From positions 40,416-104,415 of the forward strand of contig SZOX01000008.1 in the NCBI GenBank assembly GCA_030263385.1: DNA of 64,000 nt, given 5' to 3'. Shown here piece after piece: positions 11,374 to 18,812 of this stretch (position 1 is its first letter; each line of letters opens with the position of its first letter). Origin of the DNA: Zeimonas sp003577305. Its GTDB lineage: Bacteria; Pseudomonadota; Gammaproteobacteria; Burkholderiales; Burkholderiaceae_E. The position numbers were made by a program, and so were the translations under genes. The notes beneath the pieces were generated by a model that worked only from the letters and a program-made list of their open reading frames with translations, searched no databases and was not told where the DNA came from.

Positions 11374-11625
11374 ATGGCAATGACTTTCGACCGGGTCGGC
11401 GACCACGAGTGGAAGCTCGACGTCTGCGGCTACACCTGCCCGCATCCGCAGATGTACACGAAGAAGGCCCTGCAGAAGATGGCGAGCGGCGACGTGCTCA
11501 CCGTGCTGTTCGACAACCCCTCGTCGGGCGAGTCGATCATGGCGATGTGCGAGACCGAAGGCGACGAACTGATCGATCGCCGCGAAGACGCTGGCTCGTT
11601 CGCGTGGAAGATCCGCAAGGCCTGA
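11374..11625 (+). CDS. TusA-like sulfur carrier protein (second copy)
   Basis: An 83-residue single-domain TusA-like protein. The motif DVCGYTCPHPQMYTKKALQ near residues 16-34 carries the CPxP persulfide cysteine plus an extra Cys three residues earlier; DNPSSGESIMAMCETEGDEL follows. It has a good ribosome site (AAGGAG, 8 bp before the ATG). Lying directly after the transporter, it is likely to receive the imported sulfur species. It differs from the upstream copy, which has a long N-terminal extension. Confidence 0.88.
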   Translation: MAMTFDRVGDHEWKLDVCGYTCPHPQMYTKKALQKMASGDVLTVLFDNPSSGESIMAMCETEGDELIDRREDAGSFAWKIRKA

Positions 11626-11628
11626 GCG

Positions 11629-11940
11629 ATGCGCCTCGGAATCGTGATCACCGACGAAGCATTCGCCGCGCACGCGAGCGGGCTGCTCGACGCCGCGTTC
11701 GCGCGCGGCTGGCAGGCGCAGTGCTTCCTCACCGACACCGGCGTGAACCTGCTCGCCGACGCCGCGTTCCTCGAGCGCGCGCGTGCGCGACCGGGCACGG
11801 TTTCGGTCTGCGAACACAGTGTCGAGCTCTACGCGGCGGGGCGTTTCGGGCGCGAGCAGCTCGCGGGGCCGATCGTCTTCGGCGGCCAGTACCAGAACGC
11901 CCAGCTCGCGCACGCGTGCGACCGGGTGCTGGTGTTCTGA
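11629..11940 (+). CDS. DsrE-like small protein
   Basis: Small soluble protein of 103 residues starting 3 bp after the TusA-like gene. The N-terminus RLGIVITDEAFAAHASGLLDAAF and later QAQCFLTDTGVNLL fit the DsrE/F fold (alternating strands and helices, a Cys after the second strand). DsrE-type proteins relay sulfur with TusA. It has no obvious partner active-site motif beyond Cys near residue 30 and Cys near 61. The function is inferred from fold pattern and position. Confidence 0.6.
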   Translation: MRLGIVITDEAFAAHASGLLDAAFARGWQAQCFLTDTGVNLLADAAFLERARARPGTVSVCEHSVELYAAGRFGREQLAGPIVFGGQYQNAQLAHACDRVLVF

Positions 11941-11950
11941 GAGACGGCGC

Positions 11951-12208
11951 ATGGCGGAACCGAAACGCATCCTGATGGTCGCGGCGCGCAACAAGGCGGA
12001 GGCCCTGAGAATGGCCGCCGGCCTGATGCTGCTCGACGATCGCATCGAAGTGGCGGTGTGGGGCGCGATGCCGTCGGGGCCTGCGATCGACGAGCAGCTC
12101 GAGGCGCTCGATTTCGCCGAGGTGCCGGTTGCCGGCCTCGGCGAAGCCGGCCGCGCGGCGCAGCTCGCCGCGCGCATTCTCGACAGCGACGTGGTGTATT
12201 GGGTATGA
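11951..12208 (+). CDS. DsrE-like small protein (second)
   Basis: An 85-residue protein with the pattern KRILMVAARNKAEALRMAAG, then LLDDRIEVAVWGAMPSG, that fits a DsrE/F-type alpha/beta fold. It has no cysteine, unlike most active DsrE proteins, so it might be a structural partner of the preceding product, as DsrEFH subunits are to each other. Its stop overlaps the start of the next gene (ATGA), showing translational coupling. Assignment rests on pattern and context only. Confidence 0.5.
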   Translation: MAEPKRILMVAARNKAEALRMAAGLMLLDDRIEVAVWGAMPSGPAIDEQLEALDFAEVPVAGLGEAGRAAQLAARILDSDVVYWV

Positions 12209-12408
12209 GCGTGAGCGCGGGCAGGCGGGTGGTTCTGGTCAGGCCGGCGGGCGTGCCCGCGGTCGACGGGCTGGTCGAGGCGTTGCGCGAAGCGGGAGCG
12301 CAGGTGCGCGAGCTCGAGCTCGCGCCCTCGGGCGACTTCGCGGCGCTGCTCGATGCGCTGGAAGAAGGATTCATGCCGGTCGTGCTGAAGGCGCCGGCAG
12401 CCGGATGA
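12205..12408 (+). CDS. small protein of unknown function in the sulfur operon
   Basis: A 67-residue protein that I do not recognise. It begins MSVSAGRRVVLVRPAGVPAV, is mostly short hydrophobic strand then acidic helix (GLVEALREAGAQVRELELA), and ends LLDALEEGFMPVVLKAPAAG. The size and strand-helix order would suit a third member of a DsrEFH-like heterotrimer, but it lacks cysteine. It is translationally coupled to the upstream gene by a 4-bp overlap, which supports a shared complex. Confidence 0.6.
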   Translation: MSVSAGRRVVLVRPAGVPAVDGLVEALREAGAQVRELELAPSGDFAALLDALEEGFMPVVLKAPAAG

Positions 12409-12463
12409 TCGATCGGCCCCCGGAGCGGACGGCCGAAGGACGAACTACGAGGAGGGACACCGG

Positions 12464-13942
12464 ATGAGGACGCGAACGAAGACTCTGGGCGGGGCGCTCG
12501 TGCTCGGCCTTCTGCTGGGCCTGCAGGGTTGCGGCAGCGGCAGCGAAGACAAGACCGCCGTGGCGACCAAGCTGGTGGTCAACTCGCCGGCGGCGATCGC
12601 GCAGGAGTCGGCCGACGACTACGACGACAACGTCAACGGCGTGATCTCCGGTGCCACGCTCAAGCGCTGGATCGACGACTGGCCCGCCAACCGTCCCGCC
12701 GGCATCAGCGGCAAGCTGGTGATCCTGCAGGTCACCGCGGGTCCGGCCGGTTTCGAGTACCTGAAGTCCAACGGCACCAACGTGTTCACCTATCTCGAAG
12801 GCGGCTGGACGCAGGTGCGCACGAACGGCGTCATCGAGACGATCCAGATGGTGCTCGACGGATCGGGCGTGGACGCACTGCTCAAGAAATACAACATCGA
12901 TCCGCGCAACGACATGATCGTCTGCGCCCAGGGCACCGCGAGCCCGGGCAACGTGATGGCCCAGGGCCGCTGCTGGTACACGCTGCGCTACTGGGGCGTC
13001 GACAAGGCAAACCTGGCGCTGTTGAACGGCAGCAACCAGTGGAACGGCAGCGGCGGCGCATTGCAGCCGGCGGCGAGCTACTTCCAGGCTGCTGCGAACA
13101 CCGCGCCGAACAGCGGCACGATCTCGGTGAAGCAGCTTTCGGTGGACAATACGCAGTTGCAGGCCACCATGGCGGACATGCTGAAGATCCTGCCGTCGAG
13201 CGACCTGAACCAGCGCACCGACGGCGTGTTCATCTGGGACGCGCGCGACGCCGGCCAGTTCAGCGCGGGCGAGTACCTCGAGGGCGGCAGCGCCAATGCG
13301 GCCAACTGCACCTCGCTCACCGCGGGCGTGCCGTACTGCACGGCGAACGTGTCGTTCAACTACATGTCGACTTTCCAGAACAGCGGCGCGCGCCAGGGAC
13401 ACCCGTGGGGCGCGCTGCAGCTGAACTACGTCAACCTGCTCGACAGCACCAAAGGGTTCAGCTGGAAGCCCAAGGCCGCGCTGAAAGCCTACCTCGACGG
13501 CGAACTCGACGCGAACGGCTACGGCTTCCTCGATGCGAGCTACCGGCTCGTCGGCCAGGGCAACGCGTACCAGCCCGGTGATACGATCTACACCTATTGC
13601 GAAACCACCTTCCGCGCGATGATCACCGGCGTGGCCACCGCGGTCGTCCTCGGCCTGCCCACGCGCTTCTACGACGGGGCCATGGTCGAATGGAACTCGC
13701 TCTCGTACATCAAGGACAGGAACGGCAACGATCTGTTGCCGGCCGACTCTCCCTGGCGCACCGACAAGCGATCGTTCTACCGCGCGGCGAGCAGCAGCGC
13801 GCTCGTGGCTCCGCGCAACGTGACCAATCCCTACGCCCGTTCCGCCGACGCGATCGTGCGCGCCGACTCGGCCTACAAGACCGGCGAGTCGGTGAGCGTG
13901 GGCGGCGGCGCCGGAGCGCCGAGCAACCCCTGCGGCGGCTGA
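12464..13942 (+). CDS. ExtH-like rhodanese-domain lipoprotein
   Basis: Exported protein of 492 residues with two rhodanese-like domains. The N-terminus has a signal peptide ending in a lipobox (GLLLGLQGCG, lipidated Cys23). The first domain holds DMIVCAQGTAS near residue 150 and RCWYTLRYWGVD near 170; the second holds TIYTYCETTFRAMITG near 375, where the Cys would be the rhodanese active-site residue, and LPTRFYDGAMVEWNSL after it. The architecture matches ExtH of the Geobacter selenite/tellurite-reduction operon. Rhodaneses transfer sulfane sulfur; here it probably handles sulfur, selenite or tellurite outside the inner membrane. A GAGGAGGG ribosome site precedes the ATG. Confidence 0.7.
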   Translation: MRTRTKTLGGALVLGLLLGLQGCGSGSEDKTAVATKLVVNSPAAIAQESADDYDDNVNGVISGATLKRWIDDWPANRPAGISGKLVILQVTAGPAGFEYLKSNGTNVFTYLEGGWTQVRTNGVIETIQMVLDGSGVDALLKKYNIDPRNDMIVCAQGTASPGNVMAQGRCWYTLRYWGVDKANLALLNGSNQWNGSGGALQPAASYFQAAANTAPNSGTISVKQLSVDNTQLQATMADMLKILPSSDLNQRTDGVFIWDARDAGQFSAGEYLEGGSANAANCTSLTAGVPYCTANVSFNYMSTFQNSGARQGHPWGALQLNYVNLLDSTKGFSWKPKAALKAYLDGELDANGYGFLDASYRLVGQGNAYQPGDTIYTYCETTFRAMITGVATAVVLGLPTRFYDGAMVEWNSLSYIKDRNGNDLLPADSPWRTDKRSFYRAASSSALVAPRNVTNPYARSADAIVRADSAYKTGESVSVGGGAGAPSNPCGG

Positions 13943-13961
13943 GCCGCGCCGGCCGGTCGCT

Positions 13962-15188
13962 GTGAGGCGTCCGGCCGACGTGCGGCGCGCGGCGCTGTCG
14001 CTGCTGCTTGCAGCGGCGGCGCTGTCGGCCGGCTGCAGCAGGCAGCAGCCGGTCGCGGTCCCGGTCGAGCTCTTCCTCGCCAACCACTGGGCCGAGCCCA
14101 TTCCTCCACAAGGGCCGCCGCCCAACGGTTTTTCGGTTCTCGAAGCTTCGTTGTCGCCGCAGGCCTGCGGCCAGTGCCATGCACAGCAGTACGAAGCCTG
14201 GCGCACCAGCCTGCACAGCCGCACCGTCGGCCCGGGCCTGCTCTGGCAGCTCGCGCTGATGGACCAGGCGCAGGCGAATCGGTGCTTTCGCTGTCACGCG
14301 CCGCTTGCCGAACAGAAGGCGCTGCTCGCGATCGAGCACGGCTGGCTGGGCGCGCCGCCCCTGCCGCCGCCCGGCTACATCGATCCCGATCTCGGCCACC
14401 AGGGGCTGGTTTGCGCAGCCTGCCACGTGCGCAACCACCGTCGCTTCGGCCCGCCGGCACGACCCGATGCGGAGCCCGGCACTGCGCACGGCGGGTTCAC
14501 CTCGTCGGCGGCGTTCCAGGACAGCCGCTTCTGCGCGCACTGTCACCAGTTTCCGCCGGACGGCCCGAGCGTCGAGGGCAAGCTGTTCGAGGACACCCTG
14601 AATCAATGGGCCGCGAGCCCGATGGCGCCGCAGCGCACCTGCCAGTCGTGCCACATGCCCGACCGGCAGCATTCGTGGCGCGGCATCCACGATGCCGAGA
14701 CCACGCGCAGCGCGCTCGATCTCGGTCTCGACGTGGTCGCGCTCGGCGAGGGCCGCTTCGAGGCGCGCGCCAGGGTGCGCAACGTCGGCGCGGGCCACCA
14801 CTTTCCGACCTACATGGTGCCGAAGGTCGAACTCGATTTCCTGCGCCGCGACGCCGACGGTTCGACGCACGCGCTCGGCCGCCAGGTGATCGGCTGGACG
14901 GTCGACACGCAGCTCACCCGCGAGATCGCGGATACGCGCATTCCCGCCGGCGAGGCGCGCGAGTTCCCGGTGCCGTTCGCGGCTCCGCGCGCCGCGGGCT
15001 GGAAGGTCGAGCTCGTGGTGCGCGTGAAGCCCGGCGAGCACTACGAGCGCATGTTTCGCGAGCATCTGGCGCGCGACGCGCAGTTGCCGCCGCAGGCCGT
15101 CTCGCAATTGCGCCAGGCGCTCGCCAATGTGCTGTCGGCCGAGTACGAGCTGACCCGCGTCGTGGCCGCGCCGCCGATTGCAAATTGA
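13962..15188 (+). CDS. pentaheme c-type cytochrome lipoprotein
   Basis: Electron-transfer protein of 408 residues with five CxxCH heme-attachment motifs: CGQCH, CFRCH, CAACH, CAHCH and CQSCH, all in the first 230 residues. A signal peptide ends in LSAGC, a lipobox, so it should be anchored to a membrane from the periplasm. Between hemes are extra His residues (MPDRQHSW, GAGHHFP) able to act as distal ligands, as in cytochrome c554-like multihemes. The C-terminal 170 residues are heme-free and beta-rich. The start is GTG at 13962, 19 bp after the rhodanese gene. It probably carries electrons between the periplasm and the porin complex. Confidence 0.88.
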   Translation: MRRPADVRRAALSLLLAAAALSAGCSRQQPVAVPVELFLANHWAEPIPPQGPPPNGFSVLEASLSPQACGQCHAQQYEAWRTSLHSRTVGPGLLWQLALMDQAQANRCFRCHAPLAEQKALLAIEHGWLGAPPLPPPGYIDPDLGHQGLVCAACHVRNHRRFGPPARPDAEPGTAHGGFTSSAAFQDSRFCAHCHQFPPDGPSVEGKLFEDTLNQWAASPMAPQRTCQSCHMPDRQHSWRGIHDAETTRSALDLGLDVVALGEGRFEARARVRNVGAGHHFPTYMVPKVELDFLRRDADGSTHALGRQVIGWTVDTQLTREIADTRIPAGEAREFPVPFAAPRAAGWKVELVVRVKPGEHYERMFREHLARDAQLPPQAVSQLRQALANVLSAEYELTRVVAAPPIAN

Positions 15189-15274
15189 AAGATTGCTCCG
15201 GCGAACTCGCGCGCTGCAATTCGGCGTGCCGCCGCAGCATCCGATAACCCATTGATTTGGCGAGGACCCGATGC

Positions 15275-15290
15275 TGGCACGTTGTGTGCG
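15275..15290 (+). promoter_or_regulatory. second sigma-54 promoter, before the cytochrome-porin genes
   Basis: TGGCACG-TTGT-GTGCG has a perfect -24 element and the GG/GC spacing of 10 bp, with mismatches to TTGCW at the first and last bases of the -12 element. It lies 41 bp before the ATG at 15331, the same distance as the 9483-9498 promoter from its gene. This also argues against the ATG at 15271 as a start, since that codon is part of the promoter region. Confidence 0.68.
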
Positions 15291-15330
15291 TTCAACCGGA
15301 TCGGCACGGCGCTTCGTGCATCGCGGAACC

Positions 15331-15612
15331 ATGACTTCGATTCGAGTTTCGGTCGCGCTCGCGTGTCTGCTTGCGGCGGCACTCGCCCAGGCGGCGGCTT
15401 CCGATCCGCCGCGCCTGAAGTATCGCTCGCGCGGAGCGGTCTGCGCCTGCGAATCGGGCCTGGACGAGAACGAGATCCGCAAGGCATGGGAGGCGCGGTT
15501 CGGGTCCGGATCGCAACCGCGGGCGAGCCGGGAACCCGCACAGGGCGGCGGATCTGCCGCCGCGGGGTCGGGCAGCGGACGGCAGGACAAACAGAAGGAG
15601 GAGGGCAAATGA
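15331..15612 (+). CDS. small exported protein with CACESG motif (ExtJ-like?)
   Basis: A 93-residue product with a signal peptide (SIRVSVALACLLAAALAQAA) and a short conserved-looking segment LKYRSRGAVCACESGLDENE around residues 31-50, followed by a Gly/Ser/Gln-rich disordered tail. The CxCESG segment and the position beside the porin recall the small ExtJ protein of selenite/tellurite operons; that identity is inference. A longer frame from ATG 15271 is possible, but that codon lies in the sigma-54 promoter. The stop overlaps the next start (ATGA), so it is coupled to the triheme cytochrome gene. Confidence 0.65.
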   Translation: MTSIRVSVALACLLAAALAQAAASDPPRLKYRSRGAVCACESGLDENEIRKAWEARFGSGSQPRASREPAQGGGSAAAGSGSGRQDKQKEEGK

Positions 15613-16100
15613 GACAGGGGCACGACAAGGCAGGCTGGAAGATCCGGGCCTGGCGCAGCGGACTGCTGTCCGCGCTGGCGATCGGCATGGTGCTGCTCGC
15701 CGGCCTGGGCACCTCGACCCGCGACGACGCAGACGTGCGCGCCGCCGCCGGCTGGGGCGCCGAAGCCGTTTCGGCGCTTGCCGAGAGCGCCTCGCGGGTC
15801 TCGCCGATTCCGCTGGCCAACGCGTGCGGCCTGGGCGCATCGAGCTGCTTCAAGTGTCACAACGGCACGCGCGCGAAAGCGCCCGGCATGGATGCGGCGA
15901 AGTCGCCCTGGCATGCCCAGCACGCGAAAGTGAACAACTCGTGCGCCGGCTGCCACAAGGGCAACCCCAGGATCATGAAAGAGGACATCGCGCACGCGAA
16001 GATGGTCGCGAAGCCGCGCGACGACTCCGCCGGCTCGTGCGCCGGCTGCCATGCCAGCGACCTGTCGAAGGTCCAGGGCGCCTACGCCGGAGCGAAGTGA
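15609..16100 (+). CDS. triheme periplasmic c-type cytochrome
   Basis: A 163-residue protein with an N-terminal hydrophobic segment (LLSALAIGMVLLAGLG near 20-35), which may be a signal peptide or anchor, and three CxxCH motifs: CFKCH near residue 79, CAGCH near 114 and CAGCH near 145. Between them are His residues (WHAQHAKV, IAHAKMV) suited to bis-His coordination. It is translationally coupled to the upstream gene and lies 1 bp before the porin gene, suggesting that it feeds or plugs the outer-membrane porin as in porin-cytochrome conduits. Confidence 0.88.
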   Translation: MRQGHDKAGWKIRAWRSGLLSALAIGMVLLAGLGTSTRDDADVRAAAGWGAEAVSALAESASRVSPIPLANACGLGASSCFKCHNGTRAKAPGMDAAKSPWHAQHAKVNNSCAGCHKGNPRIMKEDIAHAKMVAKPRDDSAGSCAGCHASDLSKVQGAYAGAK

Positions 16101-16101
16101 G

Positions 16102-17280
16102 ATGAAGAAAATCACCAGAATGTCCGTTCGCGGCGCCGCGTGCGCCGCGCTCGTCGCCGGCGCGCTGCCGCTGTCGGCTCTTGCGGGCCCGACGATCCAG
16201 GTCGGCGACCAGGGCTCGCTCACGATCACTTATGCGCTGCAGGGCTGGATGCAGCACCGCAGCTTCGCGTCCGACGCGAACGCCGGCTCGGCTACCGATG
16301 CGTTCCTGCGCCGCAACCGGCTCACGTTCTCCGGCCAGTACAACGACTACGTCGGTTTCTACGCGCAGTTCGAGGCCGGCAACGACAGCCGCTTCGGACA
16401 GGACAACAAGAGCGTCTACTACCGCGACGCCTACGTCACGCTCGACTATCGGGACGACCTGCGCTTCATCGTCGGCCGGTTCAAGAACACGTTCTCGCGC
16501 GAGAACCTCGAGGCCTGCCTCGAGCCGCTCACGATGGATCGGGCCGAGGTGCTGTCGTACACGCCGTTCGGCGGCAGCCGCGACACCGGCCTGGCGGTCT
16601 GGGGCAACCTGCTCGACGCAAAGCTGCAGTACCGCTTCATGGTGGCCGACGGGCGCGAAGGCGCATACGTGCCGAAGGACAGCCCGCGGCTGACCGCGCG
16701 GGTGCACTACAGCTTCTGGGATCCCGAGTCGAACTACGGCTATCTCGGCACCTATCTGGGCACCGCGAAAGTGCTGACGATCGGCGCCGCGTACGACAAG
16801 CAGTCCAGCGTCGCCTATGGCGACTGGCCGCTGCGCCGCGACATCAAGGACTACAAGGCCTGGACGGTCGACGCGTTCATGGAGTACCCGGCGCGCAGCG
16901 GCGTCTACACCGTGTCGGCGGCCGCGTTCAAGTACGACACCGGCGGCGCGTACAACCAGTCGCCCGATCCCGCGTTGCCGGTCAACAGCGACCTGAAGGG
17001 CTTCTACCTGAAGGGCGGCTACATGCTGCCCGGCAAGGTCGGCCCGGGACGCCTGCAGTTCTTCGCGCGCCACGAGAGCTCCGACTACGGAGTGAAGATC
17101 GGCACCGCCGAGTACTACGACCAGAAGTGGAACAGCGTCGGCGCCAACTGGTATCTAGACGGCCAGAAGCTCAAGGTGAGCCTCGAATACGCGAAGGTGA
17201 AGTTCGACACCCCCGATCCGACCACCCGCTCGCTGCGCGACTATAATCAGCTGACCTTGGGGTTGCAGTTCATCTTCTGA
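16102..17280 (+). CDS. outer-membrane porin, OprO/OprP-like (ExtI-like)
   Basis: A 392-residue outer-membrane beta-barrel. It has a cleavable signal peptide (ALVAGALPLSALAGPT) and the phosphate-selective porin pattern: LTFSGQYNDYVGFYAQFEAG, VGRFKNTFSRENLE, many amphipathic strands, and a C-terminus LTLGLQFIF ending in Phe as barrels do. Together with the multiheme cytochromes and the rhodanese lipoprotein this resembles ExtI, the porin-like protein needed for selenite/tellurite reduction in Geobacter. It could be a conduit sheath for cytochromes or an oxyanion channel; sequence does not decide. The start at 16102 follows GGAGCG closely. Confidence 0.8.
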   Translation: MKKITRMSVRGAACAALVAGALPLSALAGPTIQVGDQGSLTITYALQGWMQHRSFASDANAGSATDAFLRRNRLTFSGQYNDYVGFYAQFEAGNDSRFGQDNKSVYYRDAYVTLDYRDDLRFIVGRFKNTFSRENLEACLEPLTMDRAEVLSYTPFGGSRDTGLAVWGNLLDAKLQYRFMVADGREGAYVPKDSPRLTARVHYSFWDPESNYGYLGTYLGTAKVLTIGAAYDKQSSVAYGDWPLRRDIKDYKAWTVDAFMEYPARSGVYTVSAAAFKYDTGGAYNQSPDPALPVNSDLKGFYLKGGYMLPGKVGPGRLQFFARHESSDYGVKIGTAEYYDQKWNSVGANWYLDGQKLKVSLEYAKVKFDTPDPTTRSLRDYNQLTLGLQFIF

Positions 17281-17295
17281 TTTCCGATCCTGCCC

Positions 17296-17314
17296 GGGGG
17301 CGCGCGCCGCCCCC
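17296..17314 (+). terminator. GC-rich hairpin after the porin gene
   Basis: Perfect 7-bp arms GGGGGCG (17296-17302) and CGCCCCC (17308-17314) with a 5-nt loop, starting 15 bp after the porin stop. There is no U-run, so it may only stabilise or attenuate the transcript. Confidence 0.4.
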
Positions 17315-17348
17315 TCCGCCGGCCGGGATCGGTTCGCGAGGTGTCGAC

Positions 17349-18812
17349 GTGGCATCGCTGCCGATCGCGGACGCTTCCGGTGGGACGGCGCCCGCCCTTC
17401 TCGCGCTTCGCGGTCGCTGGAAGCCGTGGGGCTGGGCGGCGCTCGCCGCATTCGTCTACGCGCTCGCCGGCGTGCTCTGGCACGACGATCGCACCGCCTG
17501 GGCGATCGGCACGGTGCTCGCGGGTGCGTCGGGCTGGCTGCTCGCGCGGGTCGCGGCCGAGCTCGCCGCGGTGAGGGAACTCGGGCGCGGCATCCGCCTC
17601 GCCGCCGAGGGCCGTTTCGAGCCGCTGCCGATCGAGCCCCATGCGGGCACGCTCGCGGGCCGGCTGATCCCCGAGTACAACACCACGGTGTCGCGGGTCG
17701 GGCTCACTTTCCAGAGCGTGGTCGAGTGCCAGGGGCGCTTTCTCGACGAGCGCAACCGCATCAACACCATTCTGCAGAGCCTGCCGGTCGGGCTGCTGAG
17801 CATCGGCGACGACCTGCGGGTCAGCATCGCCAACCGCCAGGCCGACGCGCTGTTCGGCGTCGAGGCCGGGCAGCTGGTCGGGCAGAACCTGTTCGACCTG
17901 CTCGACCTGCCCGAACGCGACCGTGCGGTGCTGCGCGACGCGTTCCTCTACAAGTACGTCGTGCGCAGCCACGAGGTCGGGCTCAGGCTGGGCGGCAAGA
18001 CGCGCTACATCGCGCTGAACCTCGCGTTCTACAGCGACGAGGAAAACGACATGGGCAGCGTGCTCACGCTGCAGGACATCACCGAACACCGTGCGCTGAT
18101 GGAAACCGTGGCGATGCGCGAGAAGCTGGTCGCGATGGGGCAGCTGGCGGCCGGTGTCGCGCACGAGCTCAACACTCCGCTGGGCAACGTGCTCGGTTAC
18201 GCCCAGCTGCTCGAGCGCGGCGCCGAGGGTCAGCCGAAGCTGGCCGACTACGCGCGCATCATCGCCGACGAGACCCGGCGCTGCTCGCGGGTGGTGCACG
18301 AACTGCTCGGCTACGCGCGCAAGGACGATTGCAGCGACGAGACCTGCGACGTCAACCAGATGGTCCGGGAACTGGTCGAGACCTTCGTCGACTGCCGCCT
18401 CAGGCGCTACCAGATCGAGGCCCGCATGGAGCTCGCTCCCGGCACGCTGGTCGTGGAAGGCGGGTGCGGCCAGCTCGACATCGTCCTCACGAACCTGATC
18501 GTCAACGCGATCCACGCACTCGACAAGGTGCCCGATCCGGTGATCGTGGTGCGCACCTGGAGCGAGGCCCGCAACGTGTGCATCAGCGTGTCCGACAACG
18601 GACCCGGAGTGCCCACCGAGCTGCGCAGCCGCCTCTTCGATCCGTTCTTCACGACGAAGACCGTCGGGCAGGGCACCGGGCTCGGGCTGCCGATCTGCAA
18701 CGCCATCGTCACGCGCCGCGGCGGGTTCATCGCATACGACGGCGACAGCACGAGCGGCGCGCGCTTCGTCGTCACGCTGCCCGCGGTCGACCTGGATCGC
18801 GCCCGCGCATGA
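17349..18812 (+). CDS. PAS-domain sensor histidine kinase
   Basis: Membrane-anchored kinase, NtrB-type, of 487 residues. Two transmembrane helices (about 27-43 and 50-68) are followed by a linker, a PAS domain (about 138-250), the HisKA motif GVAHELNTPLGNVLGYAQLL with phospho-acceptor His272, and the ATPase domain with N box LTNLIVNAIHAL, DNGPGVP, FFTTKTVGQGTGLGLPICNAIV. The short loop between the helices means the signal is probably sensed in the membrane or by the PAS domain. It overlaps the response regulator start by 4 bp. By position it should control the adjacent sigma-54 promoters. Confidence 0.92.
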   Translation: MASLPIADASGGTAPALLALRGRWKPWGWAALAAFVYALAGVLWHDDRTAWAIGTVLAGASGWLLARVAAELAAVRELGRGIRLAAEGRFEPLPIEPHAGTLAGRLIPEYNTTVSRVGLTFQSVVECQGRFLDERNRINTILQSLPVGLLSIGDDLRVSIANRQADALFGVEAGQLVGQNLFDLLDLPERDRAVLRDAFLYKYVVRSHEVGLRLGGKTRYIALNLAFYSDEENDMGSVLTLQDITEHRALMETVAMREKLVAMGQLAAGVAHELNTPLGNVLGYAQLLERGAEGQPKLADYARIIADETRRCSRVVHELLGYARKDDCSDETCDVNQMVRELVETFVDCRLRRYQIEARMELAPGTLVVEGGCGQLDIVLTNLIVNAIHALDKVPDPVIVVRTWSEARNVCISVSDNGPGVPTELRSRLFDPFFTTKTVGQGTGLGLPICNAIVTRRGGFIAYDGDSTSGARFVVTLPAVDLDRARA

